Part shown: piece after piece, positions 38,083 to 51,200 of the stretch
How the letters are laid out: each line of letters begins with the position of its first letter
Position numbering within the stretch: the first letter of the stretch is position 1
Assembly (NCBI GenBank): GCA_013398015.1
Contig: VZRR01027747.1
Coordinates: 62,001 to 126,000 of the forward strand
Source: Oreocharis arfaki
Lineage: Eukaryota > Chordata > Aves > Passeriformes > Paramythiidae
DNA length: 64,000 nt
Direction of reading: 5' to 3'
Notes under the pieces: generated by a model
Databases searched by the model: none
What the model saw: only the letters and a program-made list of their open reading frames with translations
Told to the model about the DNA's origin: nothing
Translations under genes and position numbers: made by a program

Positions 38083-38991
38083 GTAAGTTTTATTATTCCC
38101 CTGCCCCCACTCCTGTGTGTCTACTTGAGACTACACCAATCAAGGAACAAAACAAAAAACTTTTCATTAACCAAGGAAAAGGGAGAGTAAAATGTGTCAG
38201 AAAATAGTCTTGCAAATACATTGTGCTACGCACTTTAGGCACAATTTATTCCTGCACAATGCATCAAGGTTAAAAATACCCACATGATATTGATGCTGTA
38301 AGCTCCTGAGTCATGCAAATGCACTTCTCCCCATTTTTCTAGGTAGGCCTCCAATTTCAGATACTGGAGCCCAAAGTAAGATGTATAAGATGTGAAGGCT
38401 TCTCCACATTAGAAATAATGCCACAATTAGTGTCTCACAAAATCCTTCTCAGTCACCCCAAAAGCTGAAGGGTAGGACAACCCTGAACACCAGAGAAACC
38501 TAAGATAATGATCCTGGCACCCTGCCCTCAATCCCAAAGCCTGCTGACAGAGGAAAACTTGATGCAGGTATTCACAGACTCCAAACCATCTTGTACAGGC
38601 ATCCCACTACACCACCAGCAAATCTCACTGGAACACAGTACCAAAACACTACCTGCAAATGAGTCATTATCATACCAGAAAAACTGGCCAAATCAGGTAT
38701 GTGGCTTAGGTCTGCTGCCATCCTGAATTTTAAATAACAAGGTAGAGAAAGGGAGGCTATTCTTTTTTAGATCCAAAGGCACTGGCAATTTAGTTGCTTT
38801 GCGGAAGAGGATTAGAATTTGAATCACAATCTTGGGACGTGATCTGAAACAGATAAGATGCAAGCCAACTATGTATTGCTTCTAGATAAGAATATAATCA
38901 GCTGGACAAACACAAGATGAGGAAGAACCAGCTAAATCAGAAGAAAGGACTTTGGACCCACAGTTAATCATATATAAGTCATCAAAACATA

Positions 38992-39115
38992 TTTTTACAA
39001 AACAAAACAAACAAGAAACCAAACAAAAACCCAAAAACATAAGACAGAAAAAACTCAAAAAAACCCCAAACACCCCACAACCAAGAACACCCAAAACTCT
39101 CCCAAATCCCCATTA
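38992..39115 (+). repeat. A/C-rich low-complexity tract
   Basis: About 120 bases almost entirely of A and C (repeated AAAC, CCCAAA and ACACCC blocks), so the minus strand is G/T-rich. It gives a spurious open frame rich in Lys, Thr, Asn and Pro (38952-39239). Confidence 0.8.
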
Positions 39116-42100
39116 TATCAGAAAGAGGCTATCAAAAAACAAAAAAAGTCTCCACAATATCTCTAACTTTCCAAATGTCTTTACCAATGTCAAAGAATTC
39201 AAAGCTCCAGCAACACCCTGGATTAAACAATGCCTATAAACTCCTTGTCACCTGTTCCTGAACTAATGAAGCTTCACCTTCATAAGCACTCCTCCCTTTA
39301 AAAAATATTTACCTCAGAAATTATATAACACTGAAATGGACAGGATATTTAGCAAAATGATAAAAACTAATTGATACCCAAAAAAAAAGGAATAAATGTA
39401 GCACAAGAGCTACTAGAAAAATTATGCAGGAATATGGGTTCTCCTTATCTATGAAAAGTATGCCTATTTTTTTTAATTATTTCTATTTCCACAGTATGAC
39501 AGAAAAGATGCATATAGCAATCTGCACATATCTACAGGAACACTAATCTCAGCAACCTTACAGCCTAATCAACTTTTAGGTGCAAAAAGCTTCCACGAAT
39601 GCTTAAAGATACTACTAAGTATTAAATAATAAGAAAAAGGTTTTGCATATAGCCATGCTATATGAAAGATTTTTCTCTGCTTTATATTCAGTATTTCTGG
39701 TACCTAGTAAGTCATACTAAGTAAAATAGTTTCCTAGGATACTGTAATATTCTGTCTTTTGCTGAGATTACCCTACCCTGGCAGATAGATTAGAGTGCTA
39801 AGACAATATCTGTACTAATCCTTGGAAATTCTTGTTTCCTGAAAAACACCTCACAGACAGTTAAATCCTGTGGCAAACTTCGAGTCAAGAGAAATACTAA
39901 CAATCTGTCTTATCTCTCTTGGTTAAGTGCGGATTAACATTGTCTATATGCAGAGGGCTTTAGAAGATTCACTGAAAAAAACCCCAACTATTCAGGAGAG
40001 TCTTGGCTAAATTCAGAGATTGTTAAGAGATGGAACGTCAGATGTGAAGCGGGGTAGATGGGTAGAAGAGCTTACTTAGAGGGTCACAGGATGTACAGGA
40101 TCACAGCAGGACAGCTAATGAGTTCACAATAAAAGACATACATGTGGCTACAGTGACTAAAACAGTAAAACACTTTGTTTTAGATTGAAAAAGAAGGGGA
40201 CAGGAGGCTCCCTTTGAGCAAGGGAGTGCCATGAGCTGCTGCATAGCTGGCATAGCACCTCAGTGATAAAGAAAAACCAACACTTCCTGAGTCACAATAT
40301 GTTCAGACAACAGTTTAGCAGACATGGGGAAGAATTTTTGCCACCAGGTAGCCTCACACACAGCACAATAACTGTGCTCTGTCCAACCTCCTCTGCAGGA
40401 AGGAATTTGATGCCAGAATTAACATATACAGCAACAGGTTTGTGCCATGGGTTCTGTATCCCAGAAATCAAAACGATACCTGAAACTTAACTTTCTGCTC
40501 CTGATGCTGGTGTTGTGCTCACTGATTCTGGAGGAAGCAGGGCACAGCTTCTCTCCATGGCTGTTCCAAATCCAGAACAGGAGAGAACCTGAGCTTTTGT
40601 AGATAAGACATCAATTTTACTTCGCCATTTGCATCAACCATAATTTTGTATTAGTAAAATAAATGAATGGATGGAAAAGTACATCATCATGTCAGCACCT
40701 CACAAACAGAACACTTTCCTGGCAAGTCTCTCTAGACAGCTTTCACAATTAAATTAGCAGAATTCTGCATTTTAAAAGCCAGGAAGGACTGATATCCTTT
40801 AAAAATCCATGTAATTCTGAAAGTGTCAGCAGGAACAAGGATTATTCCCCAAAAAGAGGCACAGCTATCAAAACTAAAATCATGTTTAAATATAAATTTC
40901 TATTTTCTAGATGATTTTTTAAACTCCAAGACAATCGGTCAGTGCATGTTGTCTCAATAACTGTGTTTAAAGTGGTGTACTATTCTTCACTTATGCATCT
41001 TCTTGATTTGTGAACTTTCTTAATTAACAAAATGAGAAAAGCACATGGAAACTTAACGATAAAAAGTGACTTCAACCTTTCATAGACTGCCATCAGCTCC
41101 CACCATTCTGCCACATAAATCTGCTAAGGAAATTTTTTCAAACATCAGTTAAAAATAAAACAGCTACAGGTTGAGAGGGGTCAAGATGAAGAATCTCTAG
41201 GAGATACATCTTTCTGGTGTGGCTGTCTGTATACTACATATTATGTTAAAAAGACTTAAGAACAGCTATAGCTTACAGTAGTCTAACACGGCAACAAGGA
41301 AGGAAAATTTTATATTCCACCTTAGGAAAGAAGTACAGCACTTCTGCCACAGCAGAAAAAGATTCAAAAGTGGAATGAGTGTCAGAATAAGGCCTCATTC
41401 AGAAAGTTCTCGCATTTCATCAGCTCTGAAAGATGCATGACTGACAGATCCAGAAACAATGTTGTATTTCTACCCAACAAAAGTTTGACACGGACAGAAG
41501 ATATGCCCCAGAAACTTCACTGCCTATGTACTTCACTCCTGACTTATAGAGAGGCCAATTCACACTTTCATCTTAAATTCTTTGTTATCTTTATTAAAAC
41601 TGTCAAGAGGGGAACAAATCTGTTCTAAAAAGGAGAACATTCTCAGATACAGCCATCTGACCACAATAAATCAAACAGAAATCATTAGGCTGTTTTACCA
41701 AACCACCAGGTAACAATTTCCAATCAGTATAAATCCAGATGTCATCCAAACTACCCATTCTTTATGTTGAATGATCAGTCACTAAGCCCAGTAAAATTGT
41801 AATGTCTACCTCACCATCTTCTTTATGCTTTTCTGCTGCTTATGTTTCTTCCTTTCTTTTCTAGAGCTCTCTTTCCTACCAGTTTTGCATATACCCAGAA
41901 GAGTACACTGAAAAATAGAAAAAGGAATCAGAACATCTGAGAAAAAAATTTCCAAAGTTGCTGACAGATGTCCCTGCAAGAAAAGCTGGAGTGAATAAAG
42001 CCACTATACCTCAAAGGAGTGGAGTAAAAGTAATCTGCTTAAAGTGCAGCAAAGAGGACTTATTATGAAACTTTTGTAATAATAAGGGCAATGGAACACC

Positions 42101-43505
42101 GAACCAGATCAACTAGAATTTTGTCTAGTCTATAAAATCTCAGAAATTCATAGAAGACATGATTTTGATCCAGTCTTAGAGCATAGAAAGGGGAAAGGAT
42201 CATCTCTTAACTTCCTTTTTGACTTCAGAATTGGAAAAATAAATAATTTAATTACTTTGGGAGAATGTACCTGAGAAAATCTGTTTAGTATAGCATTTTT
42301 TTTAAACGAGAAAGTCTACAATTTTGCATCTTCTACTTGAGTAAAGCCTTTTAAGATTTTCTGCATATGTATATGTACTGTAAATCCCCTAACAAGTGTA
42401 TCTCAAACATTCAGTTTTGATAAACACAGTTTGATATTGATAAATATGCAGACCGGCATCATCTTAAAGGTACTAGGACTAAGGACTAAGAAAAAGAAGG
42501 AGCTAACAGACACTTTGTCTCTAACAGTACAAAAAGAAATGCTTTGCCATTTTTGTGATCCTTAAACACCAACAGACATGCAACTCAAATATAATTATAT
42601 TTCACTCTAATATATGTCTGCTTGAGCCAAAATTCTCAAACTTTCTTCAGTTTTATTCTTTCAGGCACTAAAGCATAAAAGATACAACAGACCGCGTAAA
42701 TAGCTGCAATCTTGTCTATTTGTAGCACTGGACTAGTGCAGATCAGTCTCAACCATTTCTCTTGTAATTCTGCAGACCAGAACAGGACACATATCTCCCA
42801 CTCTACCAATTTTCCACCAAGTTTCCTCCCTCCCAATATTTCCAATGAAAAGTACCCCATTTGGGGTTTTTGCACTGAATGTTGATCAGCACCCAAGAGC
42901 CAGCTGGTTCCCCACCCACCAGTACTATATGGCTTCTAGATTCATGGCTGAGGGAGAGGGGTCATTTAATCAAACAATGGCAGAAACATCTCATCAGAGG
43001 CTGACCAGGTACCTGTGCTATGAATTTTTACATCAAGTACGAACATAAGCAATCAGCATTGAAAATATCTGCAATAACTGAGAGACAGCACTAAAATGGA
43101 GGCTAAAGCCTGCTGCAGTTTCCCTCGGCTGCAGCCTTTCCACTTTTTCCTCTTTTTGCTGTGTTCCAAAATAAATCCTCCCACCAGCAGAAAGCAATTA
43201 TCACTATTATTTTTAGACACCACCTCCCATACACTTCCTGACATTTTCTATAACAAAGTGATGCCTCTGCTGTTTGTGAAAGAAAGAACTCACACTAGGA
43301 AGGAGCTGGACATCCAACCTGCAACCAGGAGGCAAGATTAAGACCCACACAGCACCGAAAGCATTTTCTCCTGACGAGTTCAGCCCTGCCCCATCTGCTG
43401 ATTGTTGCAATCTCTAGTTAAATGTACCTGCATCTCCTGAATTGCTACACAAGGAGCTTAGGTACTCAGGCTGCTGGTGTCCTGCTTGTAGCAGCTTCCT
43501 ATCTG

Positions 43506-43532
43506 CTCTGTGCAGCAGAGCAGAGCACAGAG
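43506..43532. repeat. hairpin, 8-bp perfect stem
   Basis: CTCTGTGC (43506-43513) pairs with GCACAGAG (43525-43532) across an 11-base loop made of an AGCAGAG repeat. Confidence 0.5.
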
Positions 43533-43658
43533 GTCCCAAGGCTCCTTGTACTCACACAAATGCTGCATCTTCACAGAACATGAAAAAGCTGACATCAAGG
43601 CTTACACTCCAGGAGCTGCCAGAGGAACACAAATAAATAGTTTCAAGACCTCAAAGAG

Positions 43659-43684
43659 CATGTACCCTCATGGTACATGAGGGT
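43659..43684. repeat. two interlocked, mutually exclusive hairpins
   Basis: CATGTACC (43659-43666) pairs perfectly with GGTACATG (43672-43679). ACCCTCATG (43664-43672) pairs perfectly with CATGAGGGT (43676-43684). The arms overlap, so only one stem can form at a time. Confidence 0.6.
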
Positions 43685-44660
43685 CTTTACATCTGTGTTA
43701 TCCTTCTTGGCTGTATCTTTACTCACTGATTTTGCATCCATACCACATTTGCAAATATGTGCTCACAATACCTACACACAGAGGCAGAACATCTTGAGGG
43801 ACAATGAAACGTGAAAATTTTAAATTTTCACTTTAACAAGTCACAAACAGTGCAATGTGTTTAGACAGACATACCATCAAATACGAAATACTTCAGTCAA
43901 ATTTCTTAAGAAAAAATGAGAAGTTTATGGCCAGCACCATCTTTGTCAAAATTAACTGAGCTGCCTGTTCAAAGTTTGTGAAGCCATTTTTCCCTTTCCA
44001 TCATTGGTCAAATGACTCTCTACAAGTGGTCTTTCAATAGAATCAAGTTAATGAAGAGATTAATCAAAAGCACGAAAGAACAATAAAAGCAAATCATGAC
44101 ATCATGCATAGAGAAATAAAAATTAGTGCACATATATCTCTCACCTCCTTCTTACATGACATTGATATTCTCAAATAACCTCTTTTTAAAGATATAAATC
44201 AAATATTAAGCATCTTCCCTCTTCCAAATAATAAGCATTTTCTGTCTGCAAAAACCAGAAGCCTAAATTATACATGCTTTTCCTGTAAGTTTCAGTGCAA
44301 CAGAATTTGACTCTTCCTGATTATTGTAAATTTGAGAAAAATATGAAACATTTTTAATTGATCATCTTTGATCATCTTTATTCACTACAGACCACTGGGA
44401 CACTCATAGCTGTTTAGGGGGTTACTGATCAGGGACAATTTGCTCAATCAGATCGAAGTGAGACAATGACAGGTAGCAGTTTTCACTCCTGTGCTAAAAA
44501 TAGAGACAAACCCCTCCCAGCTCAAGCAAGAAGCTTTTCTCCTCAGCTTACTTTGCTTTCTAGCCAAGCTTCCTTCAGCTCTTTCAATATCAGGTACCAA
44601 TGTAGCAGGAAAAGTAAGTGTGTCTCTGGTATTACGGATAACTAACCTCGGCATCTCTAG

Positions 44661-44680
44661 ATGCATGCATGCATGCATGC
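44661..44680 (+). repeat. (ATGC)5 microsatellite
   Basis: Five perfect ATGC units; the repeat is self-complementary. It generates the HACMH motif in open frames on both strands. Confidence 0.9.
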
Positions 44681-45048
44681 ACTACGTGCATTTTTTTTTC
44701 CAAGCTGTTTCACTTTTAGAACTAGGAAGGGCCAGCAAATAACCTCACACTGACATTCTCCTTTAATATTTATTCTTCACAATTTATATTCTTGAGTACT
44801 CTGTATCCATTTCAATGACCAGGGATTAAAAGGAAAATTAAGGTTTTCACAAGAAATTAAATCTCAGAGGAAAAAGGCAGGGGAGCATGAGATGCCTTTG
44901 GAAATAGTAATAAGTTTTAATAACGTAATAAGTAATAATCAAATGACGGAAGAAACACTTCTATTTCACTTGTTGCAAAGTTAAAATTTCAAACATGAAG
45001 CAGATGGTCTGAATTTCCAGCACAGGTTTGATTTACCAACATTTTGGC

Positions 45049-45600
45049 CACAAAACAGTTTGGGTCAAAAGAGATCTCAAAGATCTCCTAGTTTCAATCC
45101 ACCTGCCGTGGGCAGGGACATCTTTCATTGGACCAGGTTGCTCAGAGCCCCACCCCAACCAGCCTTGAACACATCCAGGAATGGGGCATTCACAGTTTCT
45201 CCGGATAGCCTGTGCCAGTGCCTCATCACCCTCACAGTAAAGAATTTCTTCCTAATTTCTAACCTAAGCCTAACCTCTGTCATTGTATAACCATGCCCCC
45301 ATTGTCCCTTGTCCTGTCAATACACGCCCTTGTAAGAAGCTCCTCTCCATCTTTCTTGTACCTCCTTCAGAAAAGGCAAGGCCACAATTAGGTCACTCTA
45401 AAGCCTCCTCTTCTCCAGGCTGAACAACCACAATTCTTTCAGCCTCTTCTCATGGAAGAGGTGCTCCACCCCTCTGATCATCTTGGTGGCCTCCTCAGGA
45501 TTTGTTCCAGTCGGTCCACGTCCTTCTTGTGCTGGGGACCCCAGAGATGAACAGCATCATCTCTCTTGACCTGCTGGCCACATTGCTTTGGATGAAGGTT
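45049..45600 (-). mobile_element. CR1 LINE, 5'-truncated, 3' part
   Basis: On the plus strand the reversed CR1 3' end begins near GTTTGGGTCAAAAGAGATCT. It continues through CCGTGGGCAGGGACATCTTT, GTGCCTCATCACCCTCACAG, CTTCTCCAGGCTGAACAACC and GAGGTGCTCCACCCCTCTGA to a region matching CTCTTGACCTGCTGGCCACA near 45560-45585. That covers the 3' UTR and the C-terminal reverse transcriptase coding part. Indels and stops break the frame, so it is more decayed than the copy at 2387-2888. An A/C-rich stretch follows at 45650-45725. Confidence 0.92.
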
Positions 45601-48600
45601 ACATCTCTAAGGACATAATCAAAAATAAATATAATACTAGAAAAAAAGACATTAAAAAAAAAAAGAAAAAAACATGAAACAGCCAACGCAAAACAAAACA
45701 AAAAAACACCCACAGAAAACAACAAAACTTATTTCTAACTTGCTGATCCAATTTATGCTTTACACTAGTATCACCTCCTCCATGAATAGTCATGACTATT
45801 TCTGACTGCCCTTTGTTGGTGTCCTATTTTGGCATCTGCTCACAGAACTGTTTGCCCCAGTTCTCAAACCCATGCCAGCTGCCTGTGACCACCTGATGGA
45901 GCTGCAGTTCAGCTGATTCTCTGCTGGGGACGCAGCACTGGCCTGGGTTCGGCCAGCAACTCACATATTGCGTTTACCCATACTGCACTCCTGTATCAGA
46001 AAAGGGACCTGAAGTAAGCAAGTACTCCCATAATTTGTTAAGATCTTTTCAATGCTGCTATTTATAACACCTTATTCCACTAAATAGAAAGGGCAGTTCC
46101 CAATTTTAACAAAAAACTGCAGTATATACCTTCAGAAAAAACCAAAAACTTATACACACTGACATATTTCTCCCATATAATCTTTTCTAGCTTCATATTA
46201 AAATTTTCAGATGATACCAAATTCTCGCTTAGTTTCTAGTTAGGTTGCTTAGAAAAATCTGATCACTGTTCTACAAATACCTGGTAATTTACTATAATTT
46301 CAACATAAATTTTTCATAGGAGCGATCTGAAACAGCTCTGAAAAGGTATGAAACAGATCAAACAACCACACACATCAGTAAAGATTAGAAGATATCTTTA
46401 AGTTTCTAACTAGCTGTAGAATCAGACTAGACATTTTGACTGCTAACCACCATTGAACATTCATAGTTCATTTGTAAAATACAATGCACTAATTTATTTT
46501 TCAAAAACATTGAATCTTCCACATACGTATATCTATAGCTGAGAAGAAATTATCTCAGTTTTTTGCAATGAATGAGTTGTTCCAGCAGCTGAGTTCCTAT
46601 AAGTCGTCTCCCAAATGAAATACAGTGATTAAAATATAGCGAGCACATGGCCTGGTTGTGATATCAGTGTATCATTTTTTAAATTCCAAATTACTTTCAG
46701 CCAGAAAAAGCATTAAATCGCTCTTAATTTCCACAGTATTTCTTTAAAATAAACCCCATATTCTTTGATTTGCAGGCTCTTAGGAACAGGAGTAATAGAT
46801 TGGTAGAATTAAATAAATTGATTGGTTTCACTGTTATGCCTTCTGTACTTTGACTAAAAGCCAGAATTGCCTTGAGAAAGCAACAATTAAAAAAAAATCT
46901 ATATTAAACTCATGGAAATCAGTTAAAGGTGCAAAGACAAAATGTGGTGACATTTCCTTCAATGCTCATTGCATTTATTCACTGACAAGTCCAAACTCCT
47001 AATTCTCACCCTCACTTTGATTTTTTCTTAAAAGAGCAGTGCATGCTTTAGCCATTCTAAAATATTGATTTTACACATTTTACGAGGAATTCAAGTTTGC
47101 AAAAACAAATCCAGAGGTTCTGTTTGGTTGGGTTTTTTTTAAACACCTACATCGTTAGTCATCTCTCAACAGAAAATTGCCCTTTCTTCAGAAAATCAGA
47201 GCAATAGTTTCACTCCACTGGTATATCTGTCCTCAATAAATACAAAATAGCATTCACCACCTCTGTTCCCTTTAGGCAGTTCTCAAGAGGAATTGCTCCC
47301 TTCAAGCATTTTTGGTCTTATATATCATTTAGACTGACTTTCAATCAGCCCTCCCTGAATTTGGAAAGATCTGTCCACCCTTTGTCCATGTGTGCTAGAG
47401 CAGCTGAAACAGCCGTCATTACCAGCAAGTTTGCAAAGCAAAATCCTACCTCCAACTCATCATTTATATCAAACAGCTTCCTACTATCCCATAACTAGTG
47501 AATATATATCACAGAGGTTTAGTCAAAACCTCCTACTAAACCTTCTCTAAATCTTTGTGTCTACTATAACAAAATAGTTCTCAGGCTTTGTCATCTGTGA
47601 CGGATATTCTTCTGATTTCAGTCAGGAAGTTTCTTGTTTTATAAGGACCACAAAACTTTGCTTGAAGTATGTGATGATAAGGCCATAAATTGAATTCTAA
47701 TCAATCCATCTGATGTTATTTTCGAGTGGGTTGTTTTTCCCTTAAACTGCCCAAGAAAGTCAACATCTGTAGCTTCAACACCTAAAAAACCCCATCCTAT
47801 AAACTAAAGGTGTTACAAATACAAACAAAAGTTCAATTAACTTCTACTCATTTCATTTCATAACCTCTCTTCATTTAATTGTGTTTTAAACACAGTTTCA
47901 GATATTCTTAAAAGGTGCTTGCCAGTTATTTCTGTCAGTCTATTAATCAATACAAAAGCTTTATTTCTTGAAAAATAAAATCCATGCCTTAATAGACCAT
48001 ATACATCTATTTAATGGTTGCAACATACATAGGTGATTATTTATCTGTGGTGTTTTCACTTATAGAGCCTTTGCTTATTGACAATATTTTTTCAATCATC
48101 CTGTAAAACTTTTTCTCCTAAGGTCACAAAAGATATACTTAATAGAAACTGACAAAATTTAGTCTTTCTGTAGACCACTAACCTGATGGTTCAACTAAGT
48201 GCCTTCACACCAATATACACAAGATCTGAGGAAGCCTTAAACCATGGATTACTTGGCATAATGGACTACACCAGCTTGTGTCAATTCCTACTTACGTTAC
48301 TTTAATCAGGATTACCGGCACAGGAAAAGCATCAGACCTTCAAAATGCCTATTATGCTGTATTCAGTAAATGAAACATTTTCATAAATGCTAATAATGTA
48401 CTGTGTATTTGCATTACATTTTATGCATCACTGCCCCCCCTCCAAACTGAGTATAAATGATCCATGTGAACACTATTGTCATAAATATGCATACTAAATA
48501 ATTCAAACATACAATATGGTGTTTTCTTTTTACTTACAGCAGTCATAAACATGAGAGCTACCTGAAAATTACTCAAGAGGAGCCTTCTCCAATTTACACA

Positions 48601-49481
48601 GAAAAATTTAGGTATCTTTTGCTACATAAGAATTACTTCACTTCCTGGTTTAAATTTCATAATTAAGTTTAAAACCACAGATTTATTGAAATGGAATTGA
48701 GTATGACAATCGAAGATGGAAATACTGTAACTGGTTTATTAACATCTAACTCAGCTGTGCATTGCCTTTGAAAAAATGACAAGCATACCAGACACATCAA
48801 TCCACATTTAAATACTGCATTTTCTGCAATATCTGGCTATCCTAACACAAGATGAGACAAGTGACTGTGTTGCATACAAAATCATATTAAAGTACATATT
48901 TGTGCGACTTTAAAGTAAGTAAAAGTAAAATTCTGAAAGATGCCCCACTGTGATCTCAATAAAAAAAAATAACAAAAGGCCATTTGAGAAGGTGGTTATG
49001 GCAGCCAAAATGTAGAAAGATCCTCTGCATGCTAAAGTATTCAAAATTTCAATTTTACCTCTGGAAACTAAATCAAAACTAGTGATCCAGTCATGACTCT
49101 AAAGTCCCTCAAGAAAAGCAAAATGAAAACACTAGAATTTGACAATACTGCATTCCAATTTTTCATGTCTTGCACTTCAGGTGAATCCAACTTCAGCAAT
49201 GGTTCTCTTATCTGTTTAATTAATGACTCTAAAAAATGGTCAACACTGAAAATCTCACATGAGTATTGAGTATTATCATCCTCCTAAAAAGAGAGAAAAG
49301 GTAGTCAGCTTCCAACAGAATAAACACGCCAGCAATTGGAATGTATTAGTATTCAATATTCACAGGAAAGATCTTAATATTCAGAAGAAATACCACAGCA
49401 AGGAAAAAAGTGTAAAATTAACAACAAAGACATCAAAGGCTATCTTAGTATTTTTACTGACAGCTTTTGAAGCAGAGAAAT
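45601..49481. other. non-coding stretch, nothing recognised
   Basis: AT-rich sequence with an A/C-rich tract at 45650-45725. No repeat family or exon could be supported. The acceptor-like stretch ending at 48540 is not followed by a usable open frame. Confidence 0.55.
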
Positions 49482-49670
49482 GACATTTCAAGCACTGGAA
49501 CAGGCTGCCCAGGGAGGTAGTGCAGACAATATCCCTGGGAGTGTTCTAGAAATGAAGGAAAGAAGAAGAAATCAGAGGACGTGGCACTCAGTGCTATGCT
49601 TAGCTGACGTAGTGGTGATTTGGTGAAAGGCTGGACTTGATGATCTTGGAAACAGCAACTTCTTAACTTG
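49482..49670 (+). mobile_element. CR1 LINE 3' end
   Basis: GCACTGGAACAGGCTGCCCA and GGGAGGTAGTGCAGACAATA, then GTGGCACTCAGTGCTATGCT and GGCTGGACTTGATGATCTTG, follow the CR1 region from HWNRLPREVV to the conserved 3' UTR. The very last octamers are degraded. A 30-base A/G-rich insertion lies near 49554-49578. Confidence 0.85.
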
Positions 49671-49839
49671 CTCTTATGGATCTCAGAGTTGACCAAAATG
49701 TTTTATTGACCCACTCGTGGCACCAGACAGAACTTTTAAAAAGTGGGTTTGGCCCATTGGCAGGTCAGGCTCTGCATCAGATCTGTGCCACTGCACTGCA
49801 CAGTCCGGTTTGGGGGCCATCACCAAGAGGGAACATTGG

Positions 49840-50140
49840 TAAGTGACAGTAAGCTCAGTGGAGGGACACAAACACAGCTGTGGCTGGAGCATTTCCCTAT
49901 GAGGAGAGGCTGGAGGACCAGGGCTGGTTCAGCCTGGAGAGGGGGGCAGCTCATGCGGCACCAAACAGCTGTTTCCAGGGCCTATGGGGGACTGTCAGGG
50001 AGCAGACCTCTTCTCAGCGTGGCAGGAACGTGAGGGACAGGTGAGACTGGGACCAGTGTTAAGGAAACATTCTCCCTGAAGGACAAATGAGTGGCGGCTC
50101 AGGCTGCCCAGTGCTGTGCAGGCTCCCTCCCTCCCTCGCT
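49840..50140 (+). mobile_element. second CR1 LINE fragment (decayed)
   Basis: GGAGCATTTCCCTATGAGGA, GAGGCTGGAGGACCAGGGCT and GGTTCAGCCTGGAGAG match the CR1 stretch encoding LEHLPYEERLRELGLFSLEK. Weaker similarity runs on through an ACSDRTRG-like segment to the ALAQVAQ-like part near 50100. It encodes sequence that lies upstream of the piece at 49482-49670 in the element's own order, so the two pieces are separate insertions or a rearranged one. Confidence 0.7.
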
Positions 50141-50345
50141 GAGCCCCCTGGTCTGCTCCTTGCTGCAAGGACAGCACTGGCACCCAGCCTCCTCTGAGCT
50201 CCCTGCCCACAGGTTACCCCACGACCCTGCAGCCAGAGGCAGCCGTGGGTCTGCAGGTGAGATACAGAAGCCCTTGGGCACAGCCAGAGGCTGCAGCAAG
50301 GAGAGGCAGCACCCAGCGAGGCTTCACAGGCTTCATAGGTTTTAA
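50141..50345. other. GC-rich patch downstream of CR1
   Basis: About 200 bases are much richer in G and C than the rest of the window, with several CpGs. No promoter motif or repeat end is recognised. Overlapping frames are open on both strands, as expected for GC-rich DNA. The candidate micro-exon at 50213-50256 lies within it. Confidence 0.6.
50213..50256 (+). other. candidate 44-base micro-exon in GC-rich patch
   Basis: A strong acceptor (pyrimidine-rich, ending CCCTGCCCACAG) and a strong donor (CTGCAG then GTGAGATAC) flank 44 bases. All bases are GC-rich, and at least one frame (PHDPAARGSRGSA) is open across it. Nothing identifies a gene. Confidence 0.15.
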
Positions 50346-50742
50346 AAACAGGCAAGAGCCCAGAAGTGGATTCCCTGACAAGTCTAGCAAGTGGCTAATG
50401 TATGATGTGTAGTTCAACACTGGCGTAACAGTCAAAACCTGTAGTTGTGCTTTCAGTGTTGTTAAAATGTACAGAGAACATTTAATGTTTGTAACAGTAC
50501 CGTTCTGCAGTGCATTGCACGACACACTTGATCATGTTTTACCTTATACTCTGCTCTCAGACACAGGTTTGTAGGAACACCTAACAGGAAAGAAAAACAC
50601 TGCCTTTAGAGCACCTCCACTTTTCAGGGTACCACACAGTCCTCCATTTATGACATAGATCACAGAAACTACAAAACACCTAGTTGTTTTAGACCTCAGC
50701 AACTAGTCATACAGGAAGACCAAAAAAAAAAAACCAATAAAA

Positions 50743-50744
<2 letters not shown>

Positions 50745-50774
<30 letters not shown>
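50745..50774 (+). repeat. poly(A) tract after AATAAA
   Basis: AATAAAATAAATT precedes an uninterrupted run of more than 20 A, then AAAC repeats. This resembles the 3' tail of a retrotransposed transcript, but no source gene is recognisable upstream. Confidence 0.6.
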
Positions 50775-51074
50775 CAAAACAAACCTGTCTATATACCTGT
50801 CTACTTCTCAGTGACCCACTGAGGCAGACCAGAAACAGATAAGTAATTCTGTTCCATAGTAATTTCACTTCTTTTTATAACAGAGGAAAAGGAGCCTTAA
50901 TGTTCATAAGCAGTCACAACTTACACGTTTCACCCAAATCCTGATCAGAATTTTATCTGTAATCTCTACTTTCATAGAGTGCATTTCACTGCACACTAGC
51001 CATTCTAATGGCTCTCTATCTTACATGATCCTCCTAGTCTCTTGTTCTTTTCCACTTTGAAAAGCAACCTAAAA

Positions 51075-51200
51075 TTGGACACTGTGTTCCAAACAAGTAA
51101 TTTCTAACATATCACTTTCACATTTTAGAGTTTCAAACCTCCTCTTAACACATTTAAGAATCCTACTTGCACTGTCAATTCCTGTTGCTAGATGTAGTTA
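51075..51200 (-). mobile_element. possible ancient CR1/L3-like fragment
   Basis: AAAATTGGACACTGTGTTCC and later ATTTAAGAATCCTACTTGCA loosely follow the reversed 5' part of CR1/L3-type 3' fragments (WLRPVLEYCVQF-type region). The match is weak and could be chance. Confidence 0.25.

Larger units (their letters stand above)
26746..45048. other. 18-kb stretch without confirmed genes
   Basis: AT-rich with local GC-richer patches near 32470-34750, 35200-35480 and 42880-43620. No known transposon family was recognised. Simple repeats and candidate exons inside it are listed separately. Confidence 0.5.

Noticed and set aside
38952..39239. Lys/Thr/Asn/Pro-rich 95-codon frame
   Set aside because: It is the translation of an A/C-rich low-complexity tract.
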